Shown: positions 1 through 6,237 of the stretch, piece after piece | How positions within the stretch are numbered: position 1 is the stretch's first letter | How the letters are laid out: each line of letters starts with the position of its first letter | Assembly: GCA_030038895.1 (NCBI GenBank) | Contig: JASHQX010000042.1 | Location: forward strand, 1-37,572 | DNA from: Thermoplasmata archaeon | GTDB taxonomy: Archaea; Thermoplasmatota; Thermoplasmata; Lutacidiplasmatales; UBA184 | Direction of reading: 5' to 3' | DNA length: 37,572 nucleotides | Position numbers and translations under genes: made by a program | Notes under the pieces: generated by a model | What the model saw: only the letters and a program-made list of their open reading frames with translations | What the model was told of the DNA's origin: nothing | Databases searched by the model: none

Positions 1-755
1 TTCGTCAGGCCCATGAAGACGAGGAGGTCCCGCGTGTCGGTGTGGCGGAGGGAGAAGGTGAGCGGCTTTGCGGCCGGGTTGAGCGAGACGTCCGGCGAGT
101 ACTCCTGGACCTGTCGCGCGAACCCCTGGGACTCGACACCGAAGCGCGAATGGCCACCGTTCTTTTCGGCCGCGACCCGAAGCGACCCGTACTCGCCGTG
201 GGGATCGATGACCACGCACGTCACGTGGTGACGGAGTAGCTCCTCGACGAGGACGCCCAGGAGGTAGCTCTTCCCCCCGCCGGTCTTCGCGAGGACGCTC
301 ACGTGCCGCTGGACGAGCTGGTTGATGTCGAGCTCGACCCGGAGGTCGTGGTTCCGCAGGAGACCGACGTACGCCCCGCTGTTCGGGTGGTGCTTCAAGC
401 CGAGGACGCTCGCGATGAGGGGCTCTTCGGCACGAAAGACGTGCGCGCCGGGCCGGAACGGGATCGTCGGCAGCTTGACGAGCCCCTGGCCGTCCCGGTA
501 CCCGATGATCCGGGCAATCCCGAGGAGGTTCTCGTGGATCGCCGCCTCCTCGCGGGGGCCGAGCGAGCCGGCGCGCTCGAGATCGAAGTCGCTCTTGCGC
601 TTGAGATCGTCCAGCTGGCAGAGGACGGGGCCGTGCAGCTCGTCGTCGACAGCGAGATAATCGCCCCGCTCGACCGGACGCGAGAGGCTCAGCTGAAACT
701 GTCCGAGCCCGACGTCCCCGAAGATGCGTCCGATCTCCTCCACGGCGCGATTCAT
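1..755 (-). CDS. herA: HerA-type DNA translocase ATPase, N-terminal part (runs off the window)
   Basis: HerA is a hexameric DNA translocase that works with the NurA nuclease and Mre11-Rad50 in DNA-end resection. The minus-strand frame is open from ATG 755 to the window edge (251 codons). Residues 1-90 look like the HAS-barrel typical of the family. They are followed by a Walker A loop (AKTGGGKSYL, about residue 170) and a Walker B-like VIDPHGEY about 25 residues later. The C-terminal third lies outside, so nurA, mre11 or rad50 neighbours cannot be checked. A second possible start is GTG 743. An AT-rich element at 767-775 would place transcription near 745, which favours 743, while the TATA-like 821-828 read on the minus strand would suit 755. 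The family call is strong; the exact start is not. Confidence 0.88.
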   Translation of the reverse strand, partial: MNRAVEEIGRIFGDVGLGQFQLSLSRPVERGDYLAVDDELHGPVLCQLDDLKRKSDFDLERAGSLGPREEAAIHENLLGIARIIGYRDGQGLVKLPTIPFRPGAHVFRAEEPLIASVLGLKHHPNSGAYVGLLRNHDLRVELDINQLVQRHVSVLAKTGGGKSYLLGVLVEELLRHHVTCVVIDPHGEYGSLRVAAEKNGGHSRFGVESQGFARQVQEYSPDVSLNPAAKPLTFSLRHTDTRDLLVFMGLT

Positions 756-818
756 CGGGCCTACGGCATATTAGACTGACGTGGCAAGCGAAATCCGTCG
801 GCGAGCTTCGCTCGGAAG

Positions 819-828
819 CCTTTATATC
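819..828 (+). promoter_or_regulatory. TATA box of the coiled-coil gene
   Basis: The AT-rich stretch tttatatcg stands out in GC-rich surroundings. Transcription about 26 bases downstream would begin near 850. This rules out the TTG at 837 as start and favours GTG 885. The element also reads as atataaa on the other strand and could serve herA. Confidence 0.6.
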
Positions 829-884
829 GCGTCTCCTTGTCGAGCCGTCCCCCCGCCGGGAATTTGGCGCGGGGCGGCGGCCTC

Positions 885-1748
885 GTGACCGAAGCGACCG
901 AAGAGCTCGAGAGAAAACGAGCGGAGTCGAACGCCCGCGCGGACGAGTCGCGTGCGCGTCGCGACCGGCTCAATGCGGAGGCGCGGACGACGGCCGAAGA
1001 GCGATCCCGGATCCTGGATGAGCTGCACCAGAAGAGCAGCGAGGCTCAGGACCATCGTCGGCACCGCGACGAGCTCAACGCCGCGGTCCGCGAAGAAAAA
1101 CGCCTTCGCGAGGAGTGGAACCACAAGCTCCAGGATCTCGGCGACAAGGTCCAGGAGCTCAAGCGTTCCCGGAACCCCCGCCCGGGCGCCGTACCGGTCT
1201 GGCGGCTCCGCAAGGAGTTGAAGGAGCTCGAGTTCCGCCACATGACGACCGCGCTCAACGGCGAGCAGGAGAAGCGCCTCATCGAGGAGATGAAGCGCCT
1301 CGAGGCGGCGATAAAGGAACAGGACGAGCAGCTCCGCCAGGATCCCCAGGTCGAGGCGACGCTCAAGGCGTTCAACGAGGCGCGATTGGAGGCCGAGAAG
1401 CACCACGCCGCGGTCGGCCAGCTCGCCGAGGAGGCGCAGCGGGAGCACGAGTCGATGGTACGGCTCTACGAGTCGGTCGATGAGCTGCGTCGCCAGGCGG
1501 ACGAGGTCCAGACGAAACTCCTCGAGGTGAAGAGCCAGGCCGACGACGCCCACCGGGCGCACATCGCGGCGATCGAGGAGGTCCGCGACATCGAGAAGAT
1601 GCTCTACGCCGCCCGGGGGGGCCGCGCGCCGGCGGCGTGGGGCGAACCCGAACCTCCGCGGGAGGAGGACTTCCTCGCCCGACTGAAGAAGGGCGAGAAG
1701 GTCTCCACCGAAGATCTCCTCGAGCTGCAGAAGAGCGGCCGCGCCTGA
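885..1748 (+). CDS. Archaeal coiled-coil protein (COG1340 type)
   Basis: This protein of about 287 residues is almost entirely heptad-like, rich in Glu, Arg, Lys, Ala and Leu, with no signal peptide or membrane span. It is predicted to be a long cytoplasmic coiled coil. A break near the middle (RNPRPGAVPVWRLRKELKEL, then an LEFRHMTTALNGEQEKRLIEE-like segment) matches the conserved centre of the uncharacterised archaeal COG1340 family. The function of that family is unknown, although members often lie near DNA-repair or phosphatase genes. Here it diverges from herA and is followed 13 bases later by a HAD-like gene, so the two probably form one transcript. I use GTG 885 because the TATA at 821-828 makes the upstream TTG 837 too early. 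Confidence 0.82.
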   Translation: MTEATEELERKRAESNARADESRARRDRLNAEARTTAEERSRILDELHQKSSEAQDHRRHRDELNAAVREEKRLREEWNHKLQDLGDKVQELKRSRNPRPGAVPVWRLRKELKELEFRHMTTALNGEQEKRLIEEMKRLEAAIKEQDEQLRQDPQVEATLKAFNEARLEAEKHHAAVGQLAEEAQREHESMVRLYESVDELRRQADEVQTKLLEVKSQADDAHRAHIAAIEEVRDIEKMLYAARGGRAPAAWGEPEPPREEDFLARLKKGEKVSTEDLLELQKSGRA

Positions 1749-1761
1749 CGCGGCGATCCCC

Positions 1762-2538
1762 GTGACGCTCCCGTACGGTGCCGCAGAGCTCGACGCGGTC
1801 CTGTTCGACCTCGACGACGTCCTCGTGCCATTCCAGACCCCCTCCGCGTGGCAGTGGGCGTGGCGACCTCAGGGTCCGGTCCTGGGCGAGCGGCGGGTCC
1901 GCGCGGCGGTCCGCCGCTCCCTCAAGGCCTGGGATCACCGGCGATGGCTCGGGCTCACGGGCAAGTCGCCGCCGACGGACGCGGACGCGCTCCGCCGACA
2001 CCTTGCGGAGACGCTCGCGGCGATCGCGGGCCATCCGCTCCCGGCGGACGAGACGGAGGCGGTCGTCCGCCGGGTCCTGCGTCCCGCCGGGGAGGTCGAG
2101 CGGTTCCCGGACGCTGCGCCGGCGCTCGAGCGGCTACGATTCCGGCAGGTGAAGGTCGGAGTGGTCACCGAACTGCCCCGCGATTCGGCGCTCTGGATGA
2201 TGCACCGGACCGGACTCCCCGAAGGCATGCTCCTTGCCTCGGCCGAGCCCGGATCGCCCGTCCTCCCGCAGCGCGCGGCGTTCCGCGGCGCGCTCGAACG
2301 GCTCGGATCGCCCGCGGAACGGACGGCGTTCGTCGGGGATCTTTACTGGAGCGACGTCCGGGCCGCCGCGCGCTCCGGCCTCGCGGCCGTGCTGCTGGAC
2401 CGCCACGATGCCTGGCCGAAAGTCCAGCACGGGCGGATGACGACGCTCGACGCTCTCGAGAGCACGCTCGCTCGGGGCGCAGCCCCTCCCGGGGAAGCCG
2501 AAGGTCGCGGCGAATCGGAGCCGACGGCGCCCGCGTGA
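1762..2538 (+). CDS. HAD-superfamily hydrolase-like protein
   Basis: This 258-residue protein begins at GTG 1762. Motif I of the haloacid dehalogenase fold is clear (VLFDLDDVL, nucleophile Asp16 and Asp18). Motif II is VVTE near residue 134, and motif IV is FVGDLYWSDV near residues 190-200. The helical cap lies between motifs I and II. The motif III Lys-Pro expected before the last strand is replaced by Leu-Pro (GSPVLPQRAAF), so the phosphate-binding lysine seems absent; a nearby Arg may substitute. The C-terminal 25 residues are a low-complexity Gly/Glu/Ala tail. The gene follows the coiled-coil gene by 13 bases and is probably co-transcribed. The substrate cannot be predicted; phosphatase activity is likely but the altered motif III leaves doubt. 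Confidence 0.82.
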   Translation: MTLPYGAAELDAVLFDLDDVLVPFQTPSAWQWAWRPQGPVLGERRVRAAVRRSLKAWDHRRWLGLTGKSPPTDADALRRHLAETLAAIAGHPLPADETEAVVRRVLRPAGEVERFPDAAPALERLRFRQVKVGVVTELPRDSALWMMHRTGLPEGMLLASAEPGSPVLPQRAAFRGALERLGSPAERTAFVGDLYWSDVRAAARSGLAAVLLDRHDAWPKVQHGRMTTLDALESTLARGAAPPGEAEGRGESEPTAPA

Positions 2539-2634
2539 GCGGCCGCACTTCTGGGCGGGGAACGAATCCGGCCGGGCCGCTCGATCGAGCCCGTGGGGGT
2601 CCGGGTAAGCATCTCGGACGGTCGCGCGCACGCC

Positions 2635-2644
2635 AAGCTATTTA
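2635..2644 (+). promoter_or_regulatory. TATA box of the V4R/roadblock pair
   Basis: The element aagctattta centres near 2641, which puts transcription near 2667 and fits ATG 2672 as a leaderless start. It argues against GTG 2654. Confidence 0.55.
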
Positions 2645-2671
2645 CCCCACCCCGTGGTGCCCGCCCTCGGC

Positions 2672-3073
2672 ATGCGTTCGGTCAAGATTGACCAGGACGA
2701 GCTCCGGCAAATCATGGAGCTGTACGAGGGCGTGATGTCACACGCCTGTCACGGACTGTTCTTCAAGGAAGGCTCGGTCATCGCTTCGGCGATGGCAGAA
2801 GAGGCGCTCAAGGACAGGACCCACTACTTTGAGCGGGTCGCCCAGCAGCTGAAGGAACGCGGCTGGGTCGAGGAGATCACGTTCACGGACCGAGAGGTCG
2901 TCGCGAAAGGATCGATCGAAGTCTCGCCGAGCGACATCCCCACGTGCCACCGGTTGAGGGGGATGCTCCGCGAGTTCTACGAACGTTTTAAGGGGGGGCG
3001 CGTTAAGTGTACGGAAGAGATGTGCGCCAGCACTGGCCACCCCGATTGCCGTTTCCATATCGAGGAAATGTAG
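2672..3073 (+). CDS. V4R-domain small-molecule-binding protein
   Basis: This protein of 133 residues starts at ATG 2672, chosen because the upstream TATA excludes GTG 2654. It has an N-terminal helical part followed by a V4R (4-vinyl reductase-like) ending. The ending carries the pattern KCTEEMC-x7-C (Cys113, Cys118, Cys126) with an alternating Phe/His/Ile strand. Further cysteines occur at residue 26 (HACHG) and in PTCHRL. V4R domains are known as small-molecule or metal/haem-linked sensors and occur in bacteriochlorophyll enzymes and signalling proteins. No catalytic domain is fused here, so this is probably a stand-alone sensor. The next gene, a roadblock protein, begins within 16 bases, suggesting a two-protein regulatory unit. 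The domain call is good; the ligand is unknown. Confidence 0.72.
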   Translation: MRSVKIDQDELRQIMELYEGVMSHACHGLFFKEGSVIASAMAEEALKDRTHYFERVAQQLKERGWVEEITFTDREVVAKGSIEVSPSDIPTCHRLRGMLREFYERFKGGRVKCTEEMCASTGHPDCRFHIEEM

Positions 3074-3088
3074 GTGGGTGAACGGGGA

Positions 3089-3448
3089 ATGATGGCCACG
3101 GGGAACGTTGGCACGGTGATCAAGGACCTCAAGACGCGCATCGGCGGGATCGCCACCGCGCTTGTCTCGCGGGACGGCCTGGTGCTTTACGCGGACGTCC
3201 CCGCGGGTGTCTACACCGAGACGTTTGCGATCATGTGCGCGACCATTCTCGGCGCGGCGGCGACCGCGAACACCGAGCTCAACCGCGCCCCTCCGGAGCG
3301 GATCGTGATCGAGGGGAACGACTCCAAGACGATCATCGTCGGCAGCGGCAAGAAGGCGCTCCTCGTCGCCGTCGTCGACCAGACCGCAGACCTCGCGAAG
3401 GTTCTGGTCGAGGTCGTGAAGGTCGCCGACGTCCTCAAGGCGAACTGA
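3089..3448 (+). CDS. Roadblock/LC7-domain protein
   Basis: This small alpha/beta protein of about 119 residues carries the roadblock/LC7 pattern. It has a first helix (VIKDLKTRIGGIATALVSRDG), strand GLVLYADVP, a central helix rich in Ala/Met/Thr, and strands RIVIEG, KTIIVG and ALLVAVVD before the final helix. Members dimerise and regulate small Ras-like GTPases (MglB) or serve as scaffolds. No GTPase gene is visible in the window. I use ATG 3089 because aggtggg at 3072-3078 is a fitting ribosome-binding site. GTG 3074, directly after the upstream stop, and ATG 3092 are alternatives. It is co-oriented and nearly contiguous with the V4R gene, so a shared pathway is a reasonable inference. Confidence 0.78.
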   Translation: MMATGNVGTVIKDLKTRIGGIATALVSRDGLVLYADVPAGVYTETFAIMCATILGAAATANTELNRAPPERIVIEGNDSKTIIVGSGKKALLVAVVDQTADLAKVLVEVVKVADVLKAN

Positions 3449-3492
3449 GCCGGCGCGAAGACCCCCCAACCGTCTCGATCGAGAACGACGCC

Positions 3493-4311
3493 CTATTCCG
3501 GTCCGAGCCGGTGACCGGCCCCGGTCGCGACCCGGGCCGTGTACCCTCCCAGTGCTGCGGTCAGTCGTGCCCAGGCGATTGCCCCCCGTTGGCCCGAGAT
3601 AAGGCGGCGCACCCGGTAGCGGGCCCACAGGCTTCCGTGCTTCTCGGTGAGCTGCTTGCGGCCGTAGCCGTTCCAGAACGCCTGATAGAGGAAGCGGACG
3701 AAGTTCCCGCGCATGTGGTGGTAGACGACCGCCGTCGGCTGGTACCGTATCGCGACGCCCGACCGGACCGCGCGCAGATTGAGGTCGATATCCTCGGCAG
3801 TGACGAACCGCGTGTCGAAACCCCCGAGCCGCTCGAACAGCGCGCGACGGTACCCCAGGTTGCACGAGGGGTAGGAGACGTCGTACCCGCTCTGGTACAG
3901 CTCGACCCGTTCGAGAGATCCGTATCGCGGCTTGCCAACCGCCACCGTGCGACCCGCCACTACGGGTACGGACGCGAACCCTTCGCGCATCTCTTTGAGC
4001 CAGTTCGAGTCGGCGAAGCAGTCGCCGTCGATGAAGGCGAGGAACTCGCCCGTCGATTGGCGGACCCCTTCGTTGCGCCCGAAACCGCGGGATCCGGCAT
4101 GGCTCACCGCCCGGACGGTCCCGGGGGACCGACGGGCGTACTCGGAGAGTATCTCGAACGTGCCGTCGCGGCTCTCAGCGTCGACGATGACGATCTCGAA
4201 CGGCGGCTCCTGGACGAGCAGGCTATCGAGGAGCTGAGCGATGTGCACCCGCTCGTTGCGGACCGTCGAGACGATCGAGATCAGCGGTCGCTGACCGGTC
4301 TCACTTCCCAA
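3493..4311 (-). CDS. Family 2 glycosyltransferase
   Basis: This 272-residue GT-A-fold enzyme would transfer an activated sugar to a glycan or lipid carrier on the cytoplasmic face of the membrane. It shows the opening strand LISIVSTVRNE, the nucleotide-binding DAESRDG (residues 44-50), the metal-binding DGD (95-97) and the acceptor-side motif TAEDIDL near residue 170. No transmembrane anchor is clear, but the basic C terminus may be peripheral. It starts at TTG 4311, eleven bases inside the upstream PRC-barrel gene, with a GTGAT ribosome-binding site just before it; no better in-frame start exists upstream of the first strand. Co-transcription with the PRC-barrel gene is likely. The donor and acceptor are unknown. 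Surface protein N-glycosylation is one plausible role, given the glycosite-rich surface proteins nearby. Confidence 0.88.
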   Translation of the reverse strand: MGSETGQRPLISIVSTVRNERVHIAQLLDSLLVQEPPFEIVIVDAESRDGTFEILSEYARRSPGTVRAVSHAGSRGFGRNEGVRQSTGEFLAFIDGDCFADSNWLKEMREGFASVPVVAGRTVAVGKPRYGSLERVELYQSGYDVSYPSCNLGYRRALFERLGGFDTRFVTAEDIDLNLRAVRSGVAIRYQPTAVVYHHMRGNFVRFLYQAFWNGYGRKQLTEKHGSLWARYRVRRLISGQRGAIAWARLTAALGGYTARVATGAGHRLGPE

Positions 4312-4543
4312 TGTCCATCACGACGACGTCCTTGACCGCGCGCATGCTCTTGAAGGGGAGCACGAGCCGGCCCGAGGCGTCGCTCTGGAACAGGCGTTGC
4401 TCGACGTCCTCGCTCGGGGTAACGAGGACATGGGCGATGCTGCCGGTGAGAGTGTCGACTACGAAATTGTCGATGAGACCGAGGATCTGTCCGTCATTCG
4501 TCATCACGGTCTTGCCTCGGAGCTCGGTGAGGAACTTGCGCAT
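4301..4543 (-). CDS. PRC-barrel domain protein
   Basis: This compact 80-residue protein is a single PRC-barrel: LRGKTVMTNDGQILGLIDNFVVD, then a strand-rich core ending in LPFKSMRAVKDVVVMD. PRC-barrels act in RNA processing (RimM), photosynthetic reaction centres and, in haloarchaea, as SepF-linked cell-division factors (CdpB). A stand-alone archaeal copy of this length resembles the last group, but that is inference. I start at ATG 4543 rather than further upstream because a TATA (4576-4586) sits about 38 bases before it, which leaves a 12-base leader. Its 3' end overlaps the glycosyltransferase start by 11 bases, so the two are translationally coupled. Confidence 0.8.
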   Translation of the reverse strand: MRKFLTELRGKTVMTNDGQILGLIDNFVVDTLTGSIAHVLVTPSEDVEQRLFQSDASGRLVLPFKSMRAVKDVVVMDIGK

Positions 4544-4575
4544 GGAGGGAGCCTCGAGCGCGGATGGCGGAGAGG

Positions 4576-4586
4576 CGTATTTAATC
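4576..4586 (-). promoter_or_regulatory. TATA box of the PRC-barrel/glycosyltransferase pair
   Basis: On the minus strand the sequence reads gattaaatacg, centred near 4581. The predicted transcription start is near 4555, a few bases before ATG 4543. Confidence 0.6.
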
Positions 4587-4670
4587 GTTCGCGGGTAGAG
4601 GAACGAAATCCGGGGCCGTTCCGCCGCCGGCGACGCGCACATGATCCAGGCGCGAATTCACGGCGGCAAC

Positions 4671-4679
4671 GCTTATATC
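4671..4679 (+). promoter_or_regulatory. TATA box of the ribosomal protein operon
   Basis: The element gcttatatc is a strong archaeal TATA box. It centres near 4676, predicting transcription near 4702, directly before ATG 4707 of L18e. Confidence 0.7.
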
Positions 4680-4706
4680 GAGCACCCGGGTCGGAGGCGT
4701 CCCGCC

Positions 4707-5072
4707 ATGTCTGGGCCGATTCCAAAGAAGAACTCCGAGCTGGTCCGCTTGGTCGTCGAGCTCCGACAGGCGGCCCGCACTCATCACGCGCCGGTCTGGG
4801 CGTCGGTGGCGGACCGCCTCGAGCGTCCCCGTCACCAGGGCCTCCCGCTCAACCTCGGACACCTCGAGCGGCTCGCCGAGCCCGAGGAGACTATAGCGGT
4901 TCCAGGAAAGCTCCTCGCGGACGGGGCGTTCTCGAAACGCCTCACGGTCGGCGCGTTCGCCTACTCCGCTGAGGCCCGGGCGAAGATCCGCGCGGCGGGC
5001 GGCACCGCGCTCTCGCTACATGACCTCGTCCGCGCGAAGCCCGATGGGGCGGGGGTGCGGCTCCTTGCCTGA
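4707..5072 (+). CDS. rpl18e: Large ribosomal subunit protein L18e
   Basis: L18e is an archaeal/eukaryotic-type protein of the 50S subunit that binds 23S rRNA. The 121 residues match the expected length. They show the characteristic opening (GPIPKKNSELVRLVVELR), the central VWASVADRLERP and the glycine-rich VPGKLLADG and AGGTALSLHDLV segments. The TATA at 4671-4679 makes ATG 4707 the start of a nearly leaderless message. It is the first gene of the conserved archaeal cluster L18e-L13-S9-RpoN. Its stop codon is overlapped by the TTG start of L13, so translation is probably coupled. The RpoD/S11/S4/S13 genes that often precede it in other archaea are absent here; a PRC-barrel gene points the other way. 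Confidence 0.95.
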   Translation: MSGPIPKKNSELVRLVVELRQAARTHHAPVWASVADRLERPRHQGLPLNLGHLERLAEPEETIAVPGKLLADGAFSKRLTVGAFAYSAEARAKIRAAGGTALSLHDLVRAKPDGAGVRLLA

Positions 5073-5511
5073 AGCGAAGGAGAAGGAGGTCGCGCCGACG
5101 GTGGTCGACGCGAGCGGACTCGTTCTCGGCCGGGCGGCGAGCCTGATCGCGAAGCGTCTTTTGAACGGGGAATCCATCATCGTCGTGAACGCCGAGAAGA
5201 GCATCGTGATCGGTGCCCGGCGTCAGGTCCTCGCGCACTACACCGCCGCGCGGGCGCGCGGCTCGGTCCGCTCGGGTCCGCACTTTCCCCGCTACCCGGA
5301 TCGCATCTTCCGCCGGACCGTCCGCGGCATGCTGCCCCACCTGAAGACGCGGGGCAAGGTCGCGTTCCGACGACTCGAGGTCCACATCGGGGTCCCCAAT
5401 CAGTGGAAGTCCCAGCCGACCCAGACGATCGATGGGGCGAAGGCGCGGCCGGCGCTGTGCCCGCCGATGACGCTCGAGGAGATTTCTCGCCTCCTGGGGG
5501 CCCGATGGTAA
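5065..5511 (+). CDS. rpl13: Large ribosomal subunit protein L13
   Basis: L13 is an early-assembling 50S protein. The 148-residue product contains the family hallmarks VVDASGLVLGRAASLIAKRLL near the N terminus, HYTAARARGSVRSGPH, FRRTVRGMLPH and the C-terminal RRLEVHIGVP. I choose TTG 5065, which overlaps the L18e stop, because GGGGGTG at 5051-5057 is a good ribosome-binding site at the right distance. The upstream ATGs (5020, 5044) would add residues derived from L18e coding sequence in another frame. Its 3' end overlaps the S9 start in ATGGTAA. Confidence 0.93.
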   Translation: MPEAKEKEVAPTVVDASGLVLGRAASLIAKRLLNGESIIVVNAEKSIVIGARRQVLAHYTAARARGSVRSGPHFPRYPDRIFRRTVRGMLPHLKTRGKVAFRRLEVHIGVPNQWKSQPTQTIDGAKARPALCPPMTLEEISRLLGARW

Positions 5512-5915
5512 AGGCTCCCTCGGTCGTCCTGACGACGGGTAAGCGCAAGGCGGCGGTCGCCCGGGCGTCGGTTCGCAAAGGTTCTGGGCTCGTCTGGTTC
5601 AACGACCGGCCGCTCGAGCTTGTCGAGCCCGAGCTCGTTCGCCTCAAAGTCCAGGAACCCCTCAAGATGGTCGGCGACAAGGCGAGGGCGGTCGATATCA
5701 CCGTTCACGCGTCGGGAGGCGGGGTCGTCGGCCAGGCGTCCGCGGCTCGCACGGCGATTGCCCGCGGCCTCATCGAATGGCTGAAGGACCCGGCGCTTCG
5801 CGACACGTTCAAACGGTACGACCGCTCGCTGATCGTCAACGACCCGCGCCGCAAGCTGCCGAAGCGGCCCGGCGGCCGGGGAGCGCGTAAGCGCCGGCAG
5901 AAGTCGTATCGCTGA
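5505..5915 (+). CDS. rps9: Small ribosomal subunit protein S9
   Basis: S9 lies in the head of the 30S subunit, and its C-terminal tail reaches the P-site tRNA. The 136-residue protein shows [13 protein letters not shown] at the N terminus, a [19 protein letters not shown] segment and the very basic C-terminal tail [20 protein letters not shown]. That tail ends in the conserved Lys-Ser-Tyr-Arg. The start ATG 5505 overlaps the L13 stop, a coupling seen in many archaeal ribosomal operons. Confidence 0.96.
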   Translation: MVKAPSVVLTTGKRKAAVARASVRKGSGLVWFNDRPLELVEPELVRLKVQEPLKMVGDKARAVDITVHASGGGVVGQASAARTAIARGLIEWLKDPALRDTFKRYDRSLIVNDPRRKLPKRPGGRGARKRRQKSYR

Positions 5916-5932
5916 GGGAGGAGGATCGGTCG

Positions 5933-6130
5933 ATGACGATGATGGTGCCCGTCCGATGCTTCACCTGCGGGGCGGTGATCGGCCAGTATTGGGACGAGTA
6001 CCGCGAGCGAACCTCTCGCGGGGAGCCGGCAGGGAAGGTCCTCGACGGCCTGGGTCTCCACCGGTACTGCTGCCGCCGGATGCTGCTCACCCACGTCGAC
6101 CTCTTGGACGAGGTCGGACCGTACGGTTAG
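5933..6130 (+). CDS. rpoN: DNA-directed RNA polymerase subunit N (Rpb10-like)
   Basis: RpoN is a small zinc-binding core subunit of archaeal RNA polymerase, equivalent to eukaryotic Rpb10, that joins the RpoD/RpoL assembly platform to the large subunits. The 65-residue product has the invariant [10 protein letters not shown] zinc knuckle near the N terminus and the second cysteine pair RYCCRRM, plus GKVLDGLGL between them. GGAGGAGGATC at 5917-5927 is a strong ribosome-binding site that selects ATG 5933; ATG 5939 is possible. The gene ends the ribosomal operon. The rpoK, enolase and S2 genes that follow in several archaea are missing, and the next gene converges from the other strand. Confidence 0.95.
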   Translation: MTMMVPVRCFTCGAVIGQYWDEYRERTSRGEPAGKVLDGLGLHRYCCRRMLLTHVDLLDEVGPYG

Positions 6131-6237
6131 GTCAGGGGTCACTCCCGCTCGGTCAGGTCCGCCGAGTCCCCTCTTCGAAAAGGGCCGGGTCTTCGGATAA
6201 CGAGAAGGAAGGGGTTCTCCCGCGGGCCGCGCCGGCC

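Noticed and set aside
2738-3865. 375-codon minus-strand frame across the V4R, roadblock and glycosyltransferase genes
   Set aside because: It spans several real genes on both strands, and its sequence is arginine-rich without domains.
6160-6185. Short inverted repeat near ccctcttcgaaaaggg as a terminator between rpoN and the surface gene
   Set aside because: The stem contains a mismatch and leaves a two-base loop, so no stable hairpin; no T run follows.
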